From Methylomarinum sp965277025 (GTDB lineage Bacteria > Pseudomonadota > Gammaproteobacteria > Methylococcales > Methylomonadaceae), in assembly GCA_965277025.1 (NCBI GenBank), contig OZ255706.1:2604001-2668000 (forward strand): 64,000 nucleotides of DNA. The letters are read 5' to 3'. This document shows, piece by piece, positions 50,736 to 59,266 of the stretch. Numbering within the stretch: position 1 is the stretch's first letter; every line of letters starts with the position of its first letter. The notes below the pieces were generated by a model. The model saw nothing but the letters and a program-made list of their open reading frames with translations. It made no database searches and was not told the DNA's origin. Position numbers and translations under genes: made by a program.

Positions 50736-50768
50736 TGAACCACAGATGAACACGGATGGACGCAAATG
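50736..50768 (-). repeat. BREX-island repeat half unit upstream of pglX
   Basis: GAACCACAGATGAACACGGA followed by TGGACGCAAATG, 12 nt before the pglX start on the minus strand. Confidence 0.82.
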
Positions 50769-50770
50769 CA

Positions 50771-50820
50771 AACGAATACGTGCGGCGCTCATAAAATACA
50801 AGCGAATACGTGCGGCGCTC
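50771..50820. repeat. Two direct copies of a 20-nt sequence, 30-nt period
   Basis: CGAATACGTGCGGCGCTC occurs at 50773-50790 and 50803-50820, separated by ATAAAATACAAG. AATACG...CGTATT also gives a small hairpin at the second copy. They sit in the short gap between the AlbA-like gene and pglX, next to a half repeat. Role unknown; either a degenerate repeat array or a site controlling pglX. Confidence 0.6.
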
Positions 50821-50829
50821 GTATTTATG

Positions 50830-52498
50830 CTATTTACGCTCATAGCGCGTCCCCTTTCCACGGCCAGTCGGCCTTAATATGTCCTTATTTGTCAACCGCT
50901 TAAGCAAGCGCGTTGCCTGAAATGGGCTTATATGACACAAATCGGCGGCATCGGCGCGTTTAATGCTCCCGTGCTTGTCGATGTAGTTCAGCACCATCTG
51001 TTCCTGCTGGATGGGTGCAAACCCGGCCTGGCGTATGTATTCCGATTTCTTCCCGGCCTTTCGATACAGGGCGGCGCTGAGGGTATAGGTCCGGCCTCGA
51101 CCTGTTCCGTGGGGTTCCAGAAGACCGCCTTCTACCAGCTTTTCCAACGTTGCCCGGACATTGGCTTCCGGTTTCTGGACCGATGGGGCGAGGTCGGCGG
51201 TGGTCAGGCGGCGCTCTTCACGCAGGCTGGACAGGATGATCAGGGAGTCAATAGGCATGTTGCCCAACTTGTCTTCCTGTTCAATGACCATCTTGAGGAA
51301 ATCAAGATCGGCAGCCGCATTGGCCAACTGCACGGTAACCGTGAATTCATTGGACATGGAGTAATCAGGCGCTGGTCGGCCGTAGCGCAACATGCCCTCA
51401 TAAATGCGGTCGATGCCACGTCCGGTACGCTCGGCCAGACCGATGCGTTTGATCACGTCTGCCAGCAGTGGATTACGGGAACGGGGGTCGGCAACGAGCA
51501 AGTTTTCCAGAGTGACGCCTTCGACAAACCCCCCGGGATTGCTGATTGATAGACCATTTTCCGTGATCTTGACATGCACTGCACCCAGCCGGCTGAAATC
51601 TCGATGTACCAACGCATTGACGAAGGCCTCACGGAAAGCGCGGCGATCATAATTGGGAACCGGCACTCGGAAAAGGCCGACCTGGATTTCTTCTTCTTCG
51701 ACCCTGGCCCTGAAAAGAAGCTCTATTTCCTCGAATGTTTGCAGCAGAGGCTTGCGGAAAAACTCGTTCCCCCTGACATCCGTGCCTTGCAGCACATGAA
51801 AGGCAACCTCGTAGGCGGGCAGATTGTCGCGTAGCAGGTCTTCCGTTCCCAATAGCAGCAAGCCGGCGAGAGTGACTCGCCTGATGCCATTCACCTCGCG
51901 GCAAAGCCCCCAGGGCGCCATCCAGCTCGTCATCCGCCAGCGCCAGCAGGGATTGTTCGCCACCGTATTTTTTTATGGCGTTACGAATGCGCTGCCGCTG
52001 CAGCGGATCCAACTGTCTGACGTCTATATCCTCTAGCACCATGGCCGTGGGATCGACGAGCCCCATGGATGACTGGCGCTGGATGAACTCGTGCGGGTAG
52101 AATGGCACCGCTTCAGGCGTACCATCAAGCTTGAGTCGTCTGCAAAGCAGAAGGCCATCGGAAGTCGATACCAGTTGCCGCGACCTAGGCACGATAATAC
52201 GTGCGACTGATTTCCCGTGCGGATCGTACCGCTCTACTCTGACGGATATGGCAGGGTTGGTCTTGTTGGCGATCCGTGACGGAAGACCAGAAACAGCAAG
52301 ATGATTGGTATGCAGGCCTGTTACCGTTCCATCATCTTCGACACCGAGCAGCAATTCTCCACCCTCCGTATTTGCCAGAGACACGACGGCTGCTACCAGG
52401 TCCCGGTCAGAAAGGCACTTCAAATCACTCTTGAACTCCAGCATGAGGGTCTCACCTTGCTGGATCAGTTTATCGATTTCGTGTTCATTTTCGTGCAT
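50830..52498 (-). pseudogene. AlbA_2/Schlafen-like ATP-binding regulator, frameshifted
   Basis: The first frame (52498 to about 51911) holds an AlbA_2 domain: LMLEFKSDLKCLSDRDLVAA, VSLANTEGGELLLGVEDDG. The second (about 51910 to 50830) holds the HATPase_c_4/RecG-like middle (AFREAFVNALVHRDFSRLGA, GLAERTGRGIDRIYEGMLRY) and a winged-helix C-terminus (YIDKHGSIKRADAADLCHIS). One extra base in the G5 run (C5 at 51907-51911) separates them. Deleting it joins DDELDGALG to CREVNGIRRVTLAGLLLLG and gives ~555 residues. Such proteins act as DNA- or RNA-binding regulators, and related ones accompany BREX and other defence loci. The start codon lies in a degenerate island repeat. Programmed frameshift, mutation and sequencing error cannot be separated here. 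Confidence 0.82.
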
Positions 52499-52509
52499 TC
52501 GAGGTTCCT
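52477..52509 (+). repeat. BREX-island repeat half unit, degenerate, at the AlbA-like start
   Basis: ATTTCGTGTTCATTTTCGTG followed by CATTCGAGGTTCC. It matches the consensus with several changes and supplies the first codons (MHENEHEI) of the AlbA-like gene. Confidence 0.7.
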
Positions 52510-55500
52510 TAGACCTGTATCCGCTTGCCTGCCTCGATTTCCCTCAACAAGGCTTCTCGCAGGCTTTCGAGATACTCATCGACATCAGCCTCATCCGCCA
52601 GCCAGGCCTTGTCGAAAGACACCTTGAGTTTTCGGGCGGGAATATATTCAATCTCTGGTTCCGCCACCCGGGGTTCTGAACCGGCTCCAGTGACCTCCGG
52701 TTTCGGCCTGCCCATTTCAACCATTTTCGCCAGAAGCCTTTGATAGCCCTGTTCCTCGAAATAGCGCATGCGGTCATTGATGACTGCGATCAATTTTTGC
52801 TGATTGATATCATCAATGAGTTCTTTGTAGGGTACATTCAACTCGTCTGTTCGCGGTTCGGGCAACTTTTTGTACTCATCCATGCTCTGCATGCGTGATT
52901 GCATGACTTTGAGCGTTTCCACTGCCTGCGTACGAACCTCTTGTACTTTCTGGTCAACTTTTCCCTGAAGCTCATCCAGTTCGGTCTTTAACAGCTGGAT
53001 GCGCTTGCCCTTGAAGCATTGCGGATCATTTAGTACTGATCGAATCTGAGCAACCTCATCTCCTTTTATGTAGGTAAAATTTGCCTCCTGATCCTGTATG
53101 AAACGTTTTGCCTGGCTGTAGATGTCTTTCTGAGGGCCGCTCATGAATTTACGCACCGGATCAATCAGTTGTTCTTTGAGATCAAGGAGTTCATCTTCCT
53201 GATCAAGCAGCTCTGTCAGATACCAGGTATAGGGTTTTCTGGAGATTGCCTCCAATCGCTCGACAACCGGAACAAGCGAATTGAGGAAGGGGTATTGATC
53301 CGCCTGCGCAACCAGCAGTTTCAACTGACCAGTTAACTCCTGAATGGCAATGCCTGTGTCTTTACCCAGGACTTTCGCTTCCCCTACCTGTGGTGGGGCG
53401 TCGAAGAAATCCTCATAGAATTCCTTGAGGTGTCGCACATGAGAGGCCGTGAAGTCAATCTGCGGCTCCAGCACTACGTTGGCGTGACCACGGCTGTTGA
53501 GCAAGGCATGTTCCAGATCATCCTCTTCGAGGATATTGCCATCTTTACGCACTTCCACTTTACCTCTGGCACACAGCATCGCCAGGGTGCAAAGTATCGC
53601 CGCGTAGTACCAGCCATAGGGTTTGCGCTCGAAATTTTCTATCAGTGTTTTCAGCGTTGTCCTGACTCCGCCCCGGTGATTACTTTGAATGAAGGCAAGC
53701 ATCTCCTGTTCTGACTCAGCCAGTGCATTGACATCATTTCCAAACACTCCATTTTGAGATTGTTTAAGGTATTTAGAGACATCTTCTTCAGTGAAAACGA
53801 TCCCTATCAACATTTTTAAATTATGATATGTTCTGCGAATCAATTCATGGAAGCCTTGAGTAATTCTTGTTTGGGCATCGATACTACCGCTTTCTACATC
53901 GTCACCAGCGACAAGCATCCTGGCCTGCCCGAGCAGACGTCTCACACGTTGCTGGATATTTGCGTAGCGCTCCTGATTCTGAAACCCCTTACTATCCAGG
54001 ATCCGTTTGACTGCTTCCTGTTGAGTCACCGAGATGTTCTGCCGAATGTATTTTTCGGTTTGTTTATAGAGCGTGATATCGCGCATGAGCCGATCATCCG
54101 GCAGCATAATGACCATAAGCTGCTCTGGTCGAGTCATTGACTGCATACGCAATACATCCAGACTTTCTGCATTTTCGTAAAATGGCGTGATGACATGAAT
54201 TGCTAATTCATGCTCCCTGCCGTGCAGTCGGTCATCCAGTTTGCGCCCATAGGGGTAGTCCTGGTCGTTGCCATCAAAGCGTATTTTTTTGTTCTTGATG
54301 ATGTGATCAAATACGATTTTTTCCAGCTCATCCGAGACTTCGCTCGATTCAACCTCGGTGTTCTTGATTTCCTCTTCAACGTCTTTTTCTTCATCGGTGA
54401 GGTATTCGTATTGCTCACCATTACGCTGAATATAGGTCTGTTGCTCCAGAAGGTTGAGTGCCTCCTCTATGTTCTTTCTCAACGCGGGAAGATCCTGATT
54501 GAAATCATCCAGCATCAACACACACAGGTTCCGTACGGTTGCCTTGAACTCTTTTACGTACTTGACGAGAAACAGCGCCTTGAGTACACGAACTGCAAAA
54601 GGGTTGTCCAGATGGTTTTCCGCCTGAATAACCGCTCGTTGTATTTGGGATTTCAACGCTGTGCGGATGCCTTCGAACATCAAATCGAAGGTGGCAAGCT
54701 GGCCTATCTGGTGATCGGCGATATGAATAGCGACCTGCTGAAACACCCCAAGCATCGATCGTTCACCCACGGAACTGTGTTTGCCCTCAAATGCACTGTG
54801 CAGCGAGAGATTCTGAATCGCAGACTGAAACAATGCGAACTGATAAGGGATGAACGGGTAACTGTGGATAAAGTGCTCCATGTCCTGGAAATTCCGATAC
54901 GTTTGTGACCCATCTGCAAAATCAAAAAGTGTCTTGAAGTTATTCTCCTGCTCGTGGTAAAGATTGGATAATTCGTTAATACCTCTTTCGTTCTTTAACA
55001 AAAGACGTTTCTGAATCACCTCGGCCACGTCCTGGCTGGTCAGCTTCATCCGGTTTTTGAAACGCGCCTGGATTTTTGTGAAGTCATTGCTTTCCTGTTT
55101 ACCCATTTCACCCACGACAGAATTCATATCCTCCTGCGCGGTAACAATAATCCAGGAACGACCTCTGCATTTCGTCGCCAAGCTTTCTGCAATGGTTTGC
55201 AGATTGGTCATCAACTTCACATTATCCGCGATGTATTGGCCTACTTCATCGACAAAGAAATTCAGTCGGAAATCCGGCCCTTGTCTGTTAATGTATGCCA
55301 GGATCTGTTCTGCAAAATCTTCAATAGACAGGCGATAGTCACTACGGTACTTATCCAGTATCTGACTGACGGATTGCCCGGTGACAGCGTTATAGGCCTC
55401 GTCTATCTGAGAGGCCATGCGCTTGGTGCGTTGCCTTGCCCATTCCCACTCTTTAGAAGTTATCTCCCGGAATTTATCCTTGAATGCATCAAGCATGCCA

Positions 55501-56021
55501 TCTGAATCAAGATCACGCTCAAACTCGGCGACATAAGGCTGTTTTCCATAGTAGCCACATTCCTCATTGAACACTTTCACAAAGACGGACAGCAACGCAT
55601 CGAGTTGGGTTTTACTAATGACATCGGCCTTCTGGTCGATATTGAAGAGGATACTTTTGGACGGGATTGCGACTGCTTTTTTCAGGTCTCCCCGAAGGAT
55701 TTCATTATCTTTGAAGGTTGGCTTGTTCAGAAATAGTTCCGCTGCGTATTCGTCCTCTACCTTTCGGTTCTCCAGTACCAGCGCCAGCATTTTCAGCAGG
55801 TGTGATTTACCTGAACCAAAAAAACCTGAAACCCATACACCATTCGCGCCCTGGTAATTGTTGTAGGCATCAAGGAAAGTATCGAGACGTTTTTCCACCT
55901 CATTGGTTATAACGTACTCATCGAGTTCCAGACGGAGGCTCGCATCATCATCCGCCTTGATTACGCCTTCAATATTGCGATCAACGGGCTTGCTAAAGAT
56001 AGTCTTAAGACTCATTTTCAT
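52509..56021 (-). CDS. brxC: BREX ATPase BrxC
   Basis: 1170 residues, the usual size of BrxC/PglY-type P-loop ATPases. Walker A in GVWVSGFFGSGKSHLLKMLA at 61-80. A long ORC/Cdc6-like AAA region follows, with FNIDQKADVISKTQLDALLS and LNFFVDEVGQYIADNVKLMT (Walker B-like, ~245). The C-terminal half is extended and helical (QPKSFE-like coiled segments such as CFKGKRIQLLKTELDELQGK). BrxC is essential for BREX exclusion and methylation. It is separated from brxB by a 139-nt gap holding a palindromic repeat, and its stop lies 10 nt before the AlbA-like start. Confidence 0.93.
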   Translation of the reverse strand: MKMSLKTIFSKPVDRNIEGVIKADDDASLRLELDEYVITNEVEKRLDTFLDAYNNYQGANGVWVSGFFGSGKSHLLKMLALVLENRKVEDEYAAELFLNKPTFKDNEILRGDLKKAVAIPSKSILFNIDQKADVISKTQLDALLSVFVKVFNEECGYYGKQPYVAEFERDLDSDGMLDAFKDKFREITSKEWEWARQRTKRMASQIDEAYNAVTGQSVSQILDKYRSDYRLSIEDFAEQILAYINRQGPDFRLNFFVDEVGQYIADNVKLMTNLQTIAESLATKCRGRSWIIVTAQEDMNSVVGEMGKQESNDFTKIQARFKNRMKLTSQDVAEVIQKRLLLKNERGINELSNLYHEQENNFKTLFDFADGSQTYRNFQDMEHFIHSYPFIPYQFALFQSAIQNLSLHSAFEGKHSSVGERSMLGVFQQVAIHIADHQIGQLATFDLMFEGIRTALKSQIQRAVIQAENHLDNPFAVRVLKALFLVKYVKEFKATVRNLCVLMLDDFNQDLPALRKNIEEALNLLEQQTYIQRNGEQYEYLTDEEKDVEEEIKNTEVESSEVSDELEKIVFDHIIKNKKIRFDGNDQDYPYGRKLDDRLHGREHELAIHVITPFYENAESLDVLRMQSMTRPEQLMVIMLPDDRLMRDITLYKQTEKYIRQNISVTQQEAVKRILDSKGFQNQERYANIQQRVRRLLGQARMLVAGDDVESGSIDAQTRITQGFHELIRRTYHNLKMLIGIVFTEEDVSKYLKQSQNGVFGNDVNALAESEQEMLAFIQSNHRGGVRTTLKTLIENFERKPYGWYYAAILCTLAMLCARGKVEVRKDGNILEEDDLEHALLNSRGHANVVLEPQIDFTASHVRHLKEFYEDFFDAPPQVGEAKVLGKDTGIAIQELTGQLKLLVAQADQYPFLNSLVPVVERLEAISRKPYTWYLTELLDQEDELLDLKEQLIDPVRKFMSGPQKDIYSQAKRFIQDQEANFTYIKGDEVAQIRSVLNDPQCFKGKRIQLLKTELDELQGKVDQKVQEVRTQAVETLKVMQSRMQSMDEYKKLPEPRTDELNVPYKELIDDINQQKLIAVINDRMRYFEEQGYQRLLAKMVEMGRPKPEVTGAGSEPRVAEPEIEYIPARKLKVSFDKAWLADEADVDEYLESLREALLREIEAGKRIQV

Positions 56022-56029
56022 ATCTCTTT

Positions 56030-56155
56030 TGAACCACTAATGAACACGAATTAACACCAATATTATTTCCCTTATTTTCCAATTCGTGTTTATTCGTGTC
56101 CATTCGTGGTTCTATTGATTTATCTTTTGTTTTTTTCATTTTCATCTGTGGTTCC
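56030..56155. repeat. BREX-island palindrome (full unit) plus a half-unit fragment, between brxB and brxC
   Basis: Left arm GAACCACTAATGAACACGAA plus TTAACACCAATATT, and right arm AATTCGTGTTTATTCGTGTC plus CATTCGTGGTTC, 56031-56112. This is a perfect-looking ~82-nt hairpin in the mRNA. A further short piece (TTCATCTGTGGTTCC) follows at 56141-56155. It may modulate brxB/brxC stoichiometry. Confidence 0.88.
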
Positions 56156-56160
56156 AAAAT

Positions 56161-56772
56161 CTATGGTTCACTATGAAAAATATTGAAAGCACGATAATAC
56201 TTGTCATCATGCAATCGCCCAAACAGCTCCAATGAGGCACCAGACTCCAAGGAATGCGTATATTCCCCCGGAAAGAACATCACTGTTGGCTTCTCTTTTG
56301 CTGTCTTTTGCAGATTATTGAGGACATTATGTGAGCGGATATAGGGGAAAACTTCGCCCACACCTGATATAAACATCACCTGGAATTCTGAAGCATCCAT
56401 AATCCCTTCAATTGCTGGCGTGAGTACGGTTTCTACATCAAGCATAGACTGTAGCTCTTCTTTGAGCTCTTCCTTTGAAATTGAATGCTCCTCTTCGATA
56501 CACCATTCCCAGTCACCTTCCTTTTTCAGTATTTGAATCGCCAGGTCATACAGGTTTATATCTAATACTGCGATCCCATTTTGTGCTAATTTATTGACAA
56601 GCTGCCCTCGTAGACGCTCCATCTCCACGGCTTCTTCATGTTTGTAAGGGCATATAAAAAAAGGTACTTCATTACCCAGCCCCTGTTTTTTCAAAAAACG
56701 CTCACTTCCGATAAGTGATAACAGATGCAGATAACGCTCCTTGAGTGGCGCCTTGCTTAGATCAATGTTCAT
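56161..56772 (-). CDS. brxB: BrxB (DUF1788)
   Basis: 203 residues, the typical BrxB size. Visible DUF1788 features are ERYLHLLSLIGSERFLKKQG, EVPFFICPYKHEEAVEMERL, and the C-terminal VMFISGVGEVFPYIRSHNVL and TVMFFPGEYT. BrxB is a core BREX component of unknown biochemistry that binds PglZ in related systems. It follows brxA with a single-base gap, so the two are coupled. Confidence 0.92.
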   Translation of the reverse strand: MNIDLSKAPLKERYLHLLSLIGSERFLKKQGLGNEVPFFICPYKHEEAVEMERLRGQLVNKLAQNGIAVLDINLYDLAIQILKKEGDWEWCIEEEHSISKEELKEELQSMLDVETVLTPAIEGIMDASEFQVMFISGVGEVFPYIRSHNVLNNLQKTAKEKPTVMFFPGEYTHSLESGASLELFGRLHDDKYYRAFNIFHSEP

Positions 56773-56773
56773 G

Positions 56774-57379
56774 TTACGCGTGTATTGTTGTTTCCATGAG
56801 CGGAAACAGGGTCAAGTCCTGATCGGCATGACTGCAAATTACATCAATCAATCGAGGACTCAATGTTGCAGGGATGATGGAATTATCCGAACTCAATATT
56901 TCAACTTCGCGCAACATTCTGAATAACACCTGTCGAAGCTTATTTCTTGTTGTTGTGGCAACTTTTTCCAACTCCTCATGCCATTCCATTTTTGCATTAA
57001 AAAACGCATCAAAATCTTCGTAATTCAGGTCGTATCTGAGCATAAGAAACCGTTCTCTGATTACCTCAACCGAGAACTCATAGATAAACCGGTAATTCCG
57101 GCAAACAGCTACCCAGAGGAGATATGCCTGCTCATGATGATTGCCTTCAACAAGAAGCTCCAACTCATCTTCTTTCAGTCGCTTGAGCCGTGAACATATT
57201 TCTCGGCATATTCGCTTGGCACTACTTGTCGTTCTTGCCTGAAGGAGATTCCTGTCAATCACTTCATCACGAACCTCATTCCAATCGCCTTTTTCTTGAT
57301 ATAGCGTTGCCAATCTAACAGACTCTTGGTGAAAGAGCGCTCCCCCAACAAATGATAAGCTGTATTTTTCAGTATTCAT
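56774..57379 (-). CDS. brxA: BrxA (DUF1819)
   Basis: 201 residues with the DUF1819 pattern: YSLSFVGGALFHQESVRLAT, then ARTTSSAKRICREICSRLKR, LLWVAVCRNYRFIYEFSVEV and VLFRMLREVEILSSDNSIIP. BrxA resembles the RNA/DNA-binding NusB fold and is a core BREX protein. The start overlaps the upstream HTH gene stop by 4 nt. Confidence 0.93.
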   Translation of the reverse strand: MNTEKYSLSFVGGALFHQESVRLATLYQEKGDWNEVRDEVIDRNLLQARTTSSAKRICREICSRLKRLKEDELELLVEGNHHEQAYLLWVAVCRNYRFIYEFSVEVIRERFLMLRYDLNYEDFDAFFNAKMEWHEELEKVATTTRNKLRQVLFRMLREVEILSSDNSIIPATLSPRLIDVICSHADQDLTLFPLMETTIHA

Positions 57380-57585
57380 TCTGCTCTTTTTCTATCCGTC
57401 TGATCAGCGCCACCAGCCTTTACCCATTCATCAACCTCATCTTTCTTGAATTTCCACAAACGCCCCATACGGTGAGCGGGCATGCTGCACTTGTCGATCC
57501 ACTTGTAAACCGTGTCATTGCTAACCCCGAGGTATTTGCATATCTCGGTGATTGATAACCAGCGGTCTTCTTCTATTTCAACCAT
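57376..57585 (-). CDS. Excisionase/MerR-type HTH protein, probable BREX regulator
   Basis: 69 residues containing one winged HTH of the excisionase family: SITEICKYLGVSNDTVYKWI, then MGRLWKFKKDEVDEWVKAGG. It is the first gene of the BREX operon and is coupled to brxA by a 4-nt overlap. A 26-bp perfect-armed palindrome about 105 nt upstream is a fitting operator. It differs from the WYL-type BrxR repressors known in other BREX loci. Autoregulation is inference. Confidence 0.85.
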   Translation of the reverse strand: MVEIEEDRWLSITEICKYLGVSNDTVYKWIDKCSMPAHRMGRLWKFKKDEVDEWVKAGGADQTDRKRAE

Positions 57586-57688
57586 TCGTCAAAATCCTCG
57601 TGAGCGATGATTCAAAATCTATGTGCCAGCAAAAAACTGACACGTGAGCATCAGAACTCTAACTGCCATGCCGAATCACTGAAAATAG

Positions 57689-57714
57689 GCGGTTGTACAG
57701 TACATGTCAACCGC
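57689..57714 (-). promoter_or_regulatory. Palindromic operator candidate for the BREX operon
   Basis: GCGGTTG (57689-57695) and CAACCGC (57708-57714) are perfect inverted arms around TACAGTACATGT. A weaker relative, AACCG (57729) with CGGTT (57748), lies just upstream. Both are 100-170 nt before the HTH gene start. The rest of 57586-58230 has no gene I can support; it is AT-rich intergenic DNA. Confidence 0.6.
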
Positions 57715-58231
57715 TTATTACCGATTTTAACCGATTGCTGTCTAAAACGGTTGATTTTATGATTTCCATAAGTTTTTCAATGAAGCCACTCTATCAACCA
57801 AACAGTCTGAACGGTACGTGGTGAAACCCATTACGTCCAAGCCAAACGCGGTCAGCTATTTAGCCCGATAGGGACTTTGCTTTCCTCAGGCTTACTGATG
57901 ATGGCGAAACTTTGGCGGAGCGTGACAAGATTATTCTTTGTGCTTTTCTAATGGCGATAACCAAAAAACCACCATTTTAAACAAAGCCTTCATTGCACCA
58001 ATGATGATAGACTGAAATACAGCTTTTTGTGTAGATCAGTCTATTTTCAGTTTACCCTGATTTTGGTTTAAATTCTTCTAATGTAAAACAACATCATTTA
58101 GATGTGTAAACATTAATCGTCTAGTTAAGGCATGCCCCAACCTGATGTCAGGAAACCAGTGCAAAATATGTCAGTTTAGGGTTGTTTTTGTTATTTATTG
58201 ACATAAAACAGCAAAGGTCATAGACTCTAAC

Positions 58232-58260
58232 TTGACAATCATTAAAAACGCTCTGTTATA
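58232..58260 (+). promoter_or_regulatory. Sigma-70-type promoter of the ParD-like gene
   Basis: TTGACA (58232-58237) and GTTATA (58255-58260) are separated by 17 bp. The ParD-like gene starts 80 nt downstream with AAGGAG in its leader. Confidence 0.65.
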
Positions 58261-58339
58261 AAAAAATCTAAGGTTACCTTTTAAAACCTATGGTACAAAA
58301 TGAAGACCTACTTTGTTTTTAAGGAGCAAAGGTTTCAAA

Positions 58340-58552
58340 ATGGCTAAAGCAATCAAATTATCAGATGAACTGATAGCAGATGCGAGAACACATGGTGACG
58401 CTCAACACAGAAGCGCACCACGGCAAATTGAATACTGGGCTAGAATCGGCAAATTAGCCGATGAAAATCCTGACTTACCACTAGGGTTCATCAAGGATGT
58501 ATTAACAGGTATCCAGGAAGAAAAAGCTGGCGATGTCAGTGAGCACAAATGA
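58340..58552 (+). CDS. ParD-like antitoxin family protein
   Basis: 70 residues from ATG 58340 (MAKAIKLSDELIADARTHGD). The family signature RSAPRQIEYWARIGKLADEN, followed by PDLPLGFIKDVL, belongs to the ParD_like group. No matching toxin gene follows directly; the next pair has its own antitoxin. It may be an orphan antitoxin or regulator. An earlier start at 58313 is possible but lacks a good ribosome site. Confidence 0.85.
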   Translation: MAKAIKLSDELIADARTHGDAQHRSAPRQIEYWARIGKLADENPDLPLGFIKDVLTGIQEEKAGDVSEHK

Positions 58553-58589
58553 TGTTTTTTATTGTTTTTTAAGAAAAAAATAATATACT

Positions 58590-58608
58590 GGTTGCAATAG
58601 GTGCAACC
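58590..58608 (+). promoter_or_regulatory. Toxin-antitoxin operator
   Basis: GGTTGCA and TGCAACC are perfect 7-bp inverted arms with a 5-nt spacer (ATAGG), overlapping the end of a TAATATACT -10 element. GGAGGA and the antitoxin ATG follow at 58613 and 58622. Position and symmetry fit autoregulation by the ribbon-helix-helix antitoxin. Confidence 0.75.
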
Positions 58609-58621
58609 TTTTGGAGGAAAG

Positions 58622-58906
58622 ATGGCTAAGATGACAACAATGGGCGTAAAGCTGGATGAGACAACCAGGAACCGATTAAAACAATTGGGGGAAAGCCGTG
58701 ATAGGACTCCGCATTGGTTAATGAAAAAAGCGATCATTGATTTTTTAGATCGAGAAGAAGCTTTAGAAAGGCGTAATCAGGAAGCGGATGCAGCGTTAAG
58801 AGAATATCAGGCAACGGGGCAATATGTGAGCCATGAAAATATGGAAAGCTGGTTACGATCATGGGGGAGCAACAAGGAAGGCTCATGTCCAGAACTGGAA
58901 AATTAA
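58622..58906 (+). CDS. CopG/ParD-type ribbon-helix-helix antitoxin
   Basis: 94 residues from ATG 58622 with GGAGGA 4 nt upstream. The N-terminal RHH (MTTMGVKLDETTRNRLKQLG, then RTPHWLMKKAIIDFLDREEA) is followed by a helical toxin-binding tail (ALREYQATGQYVSHENMESW). It pairs with the ParE/RelE-type toxin that starts within its 3' end. Confidence 0.88.
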   Translation: MAKMTTMGVKLDETTRNRLKQLGESRDRTPHWLMKKAIIDFLDREEALERRNQEADAALREYQATGQYVSHENMESWLRSWGSNKEGSCPELEN

Positions 58907-59187
58907 CATTAATTTGGTCGCCAGCTGCCAGGCGTGATCTTATTCGCTTAAGAAAGTTTATTGAACCACATAATCCAAAGGCAGCTAAAAAATCATCTGA
59001 AAGAATACTCAAAGCGGCAAAGAATATTTTAGATAACCCTTTTATTGGAAAAACAGTTGATGGAAGAAATGATCGTGAGCTGTTCACATCATTTGGAAAA
59101 AATGACTACATTTTGCGTTATCAAATCATTGATCAGAAAATTGTGATTTTGACAATCCGGCACACCCGCGAAGAACTTCAAAAATAA
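58885..59187 (+). CDS. ParE/RelE-superfamily toxin
   Basis: 100 residues from ATG 58885, preferred over 58861 because AAGGAAGG precedes it. The RelE/ParE fold is visible: LIWSPAARRDLIRLRKFIEP, KAAKNILDNPFIGKTVDGRN, RELFTSFGKNDYILRYQII, VVILTIRHTREE-type ending (KIVILTIRHTREELQK). ParE members poison gyrase and RelE members cut mRNA; ParE is more likely given the N-terminal pattern and partner. It overlaps the antitoxin gene by 22 nt. Confidence 0.85.
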   Translation: MSRTGKLTLIWSPAARRDLIRLRKFIEPHNPKAAKKSSERILKAAKNILDNPFIGKTVDGRNDRELFTSFGKNDYILRYQIIDQKIVILTIRHTREELQK

Positions 59188-59266
59188 ACATTGTTAGCGA
59201 ACTGCTGGTCATTTCTATACATTATTCACCCGCAGGTAGAAAGAGAACTTAGAGAAATTATTTATA

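Noticed and set aside
49831..56155. CRISPR array made from the GAACCACAGATG repeats
   Set aside because: Copies are in both orientations, irregularly spaced by hundreds to thousands of bases, and inside genes. No regular spacers and no cas genes are present.
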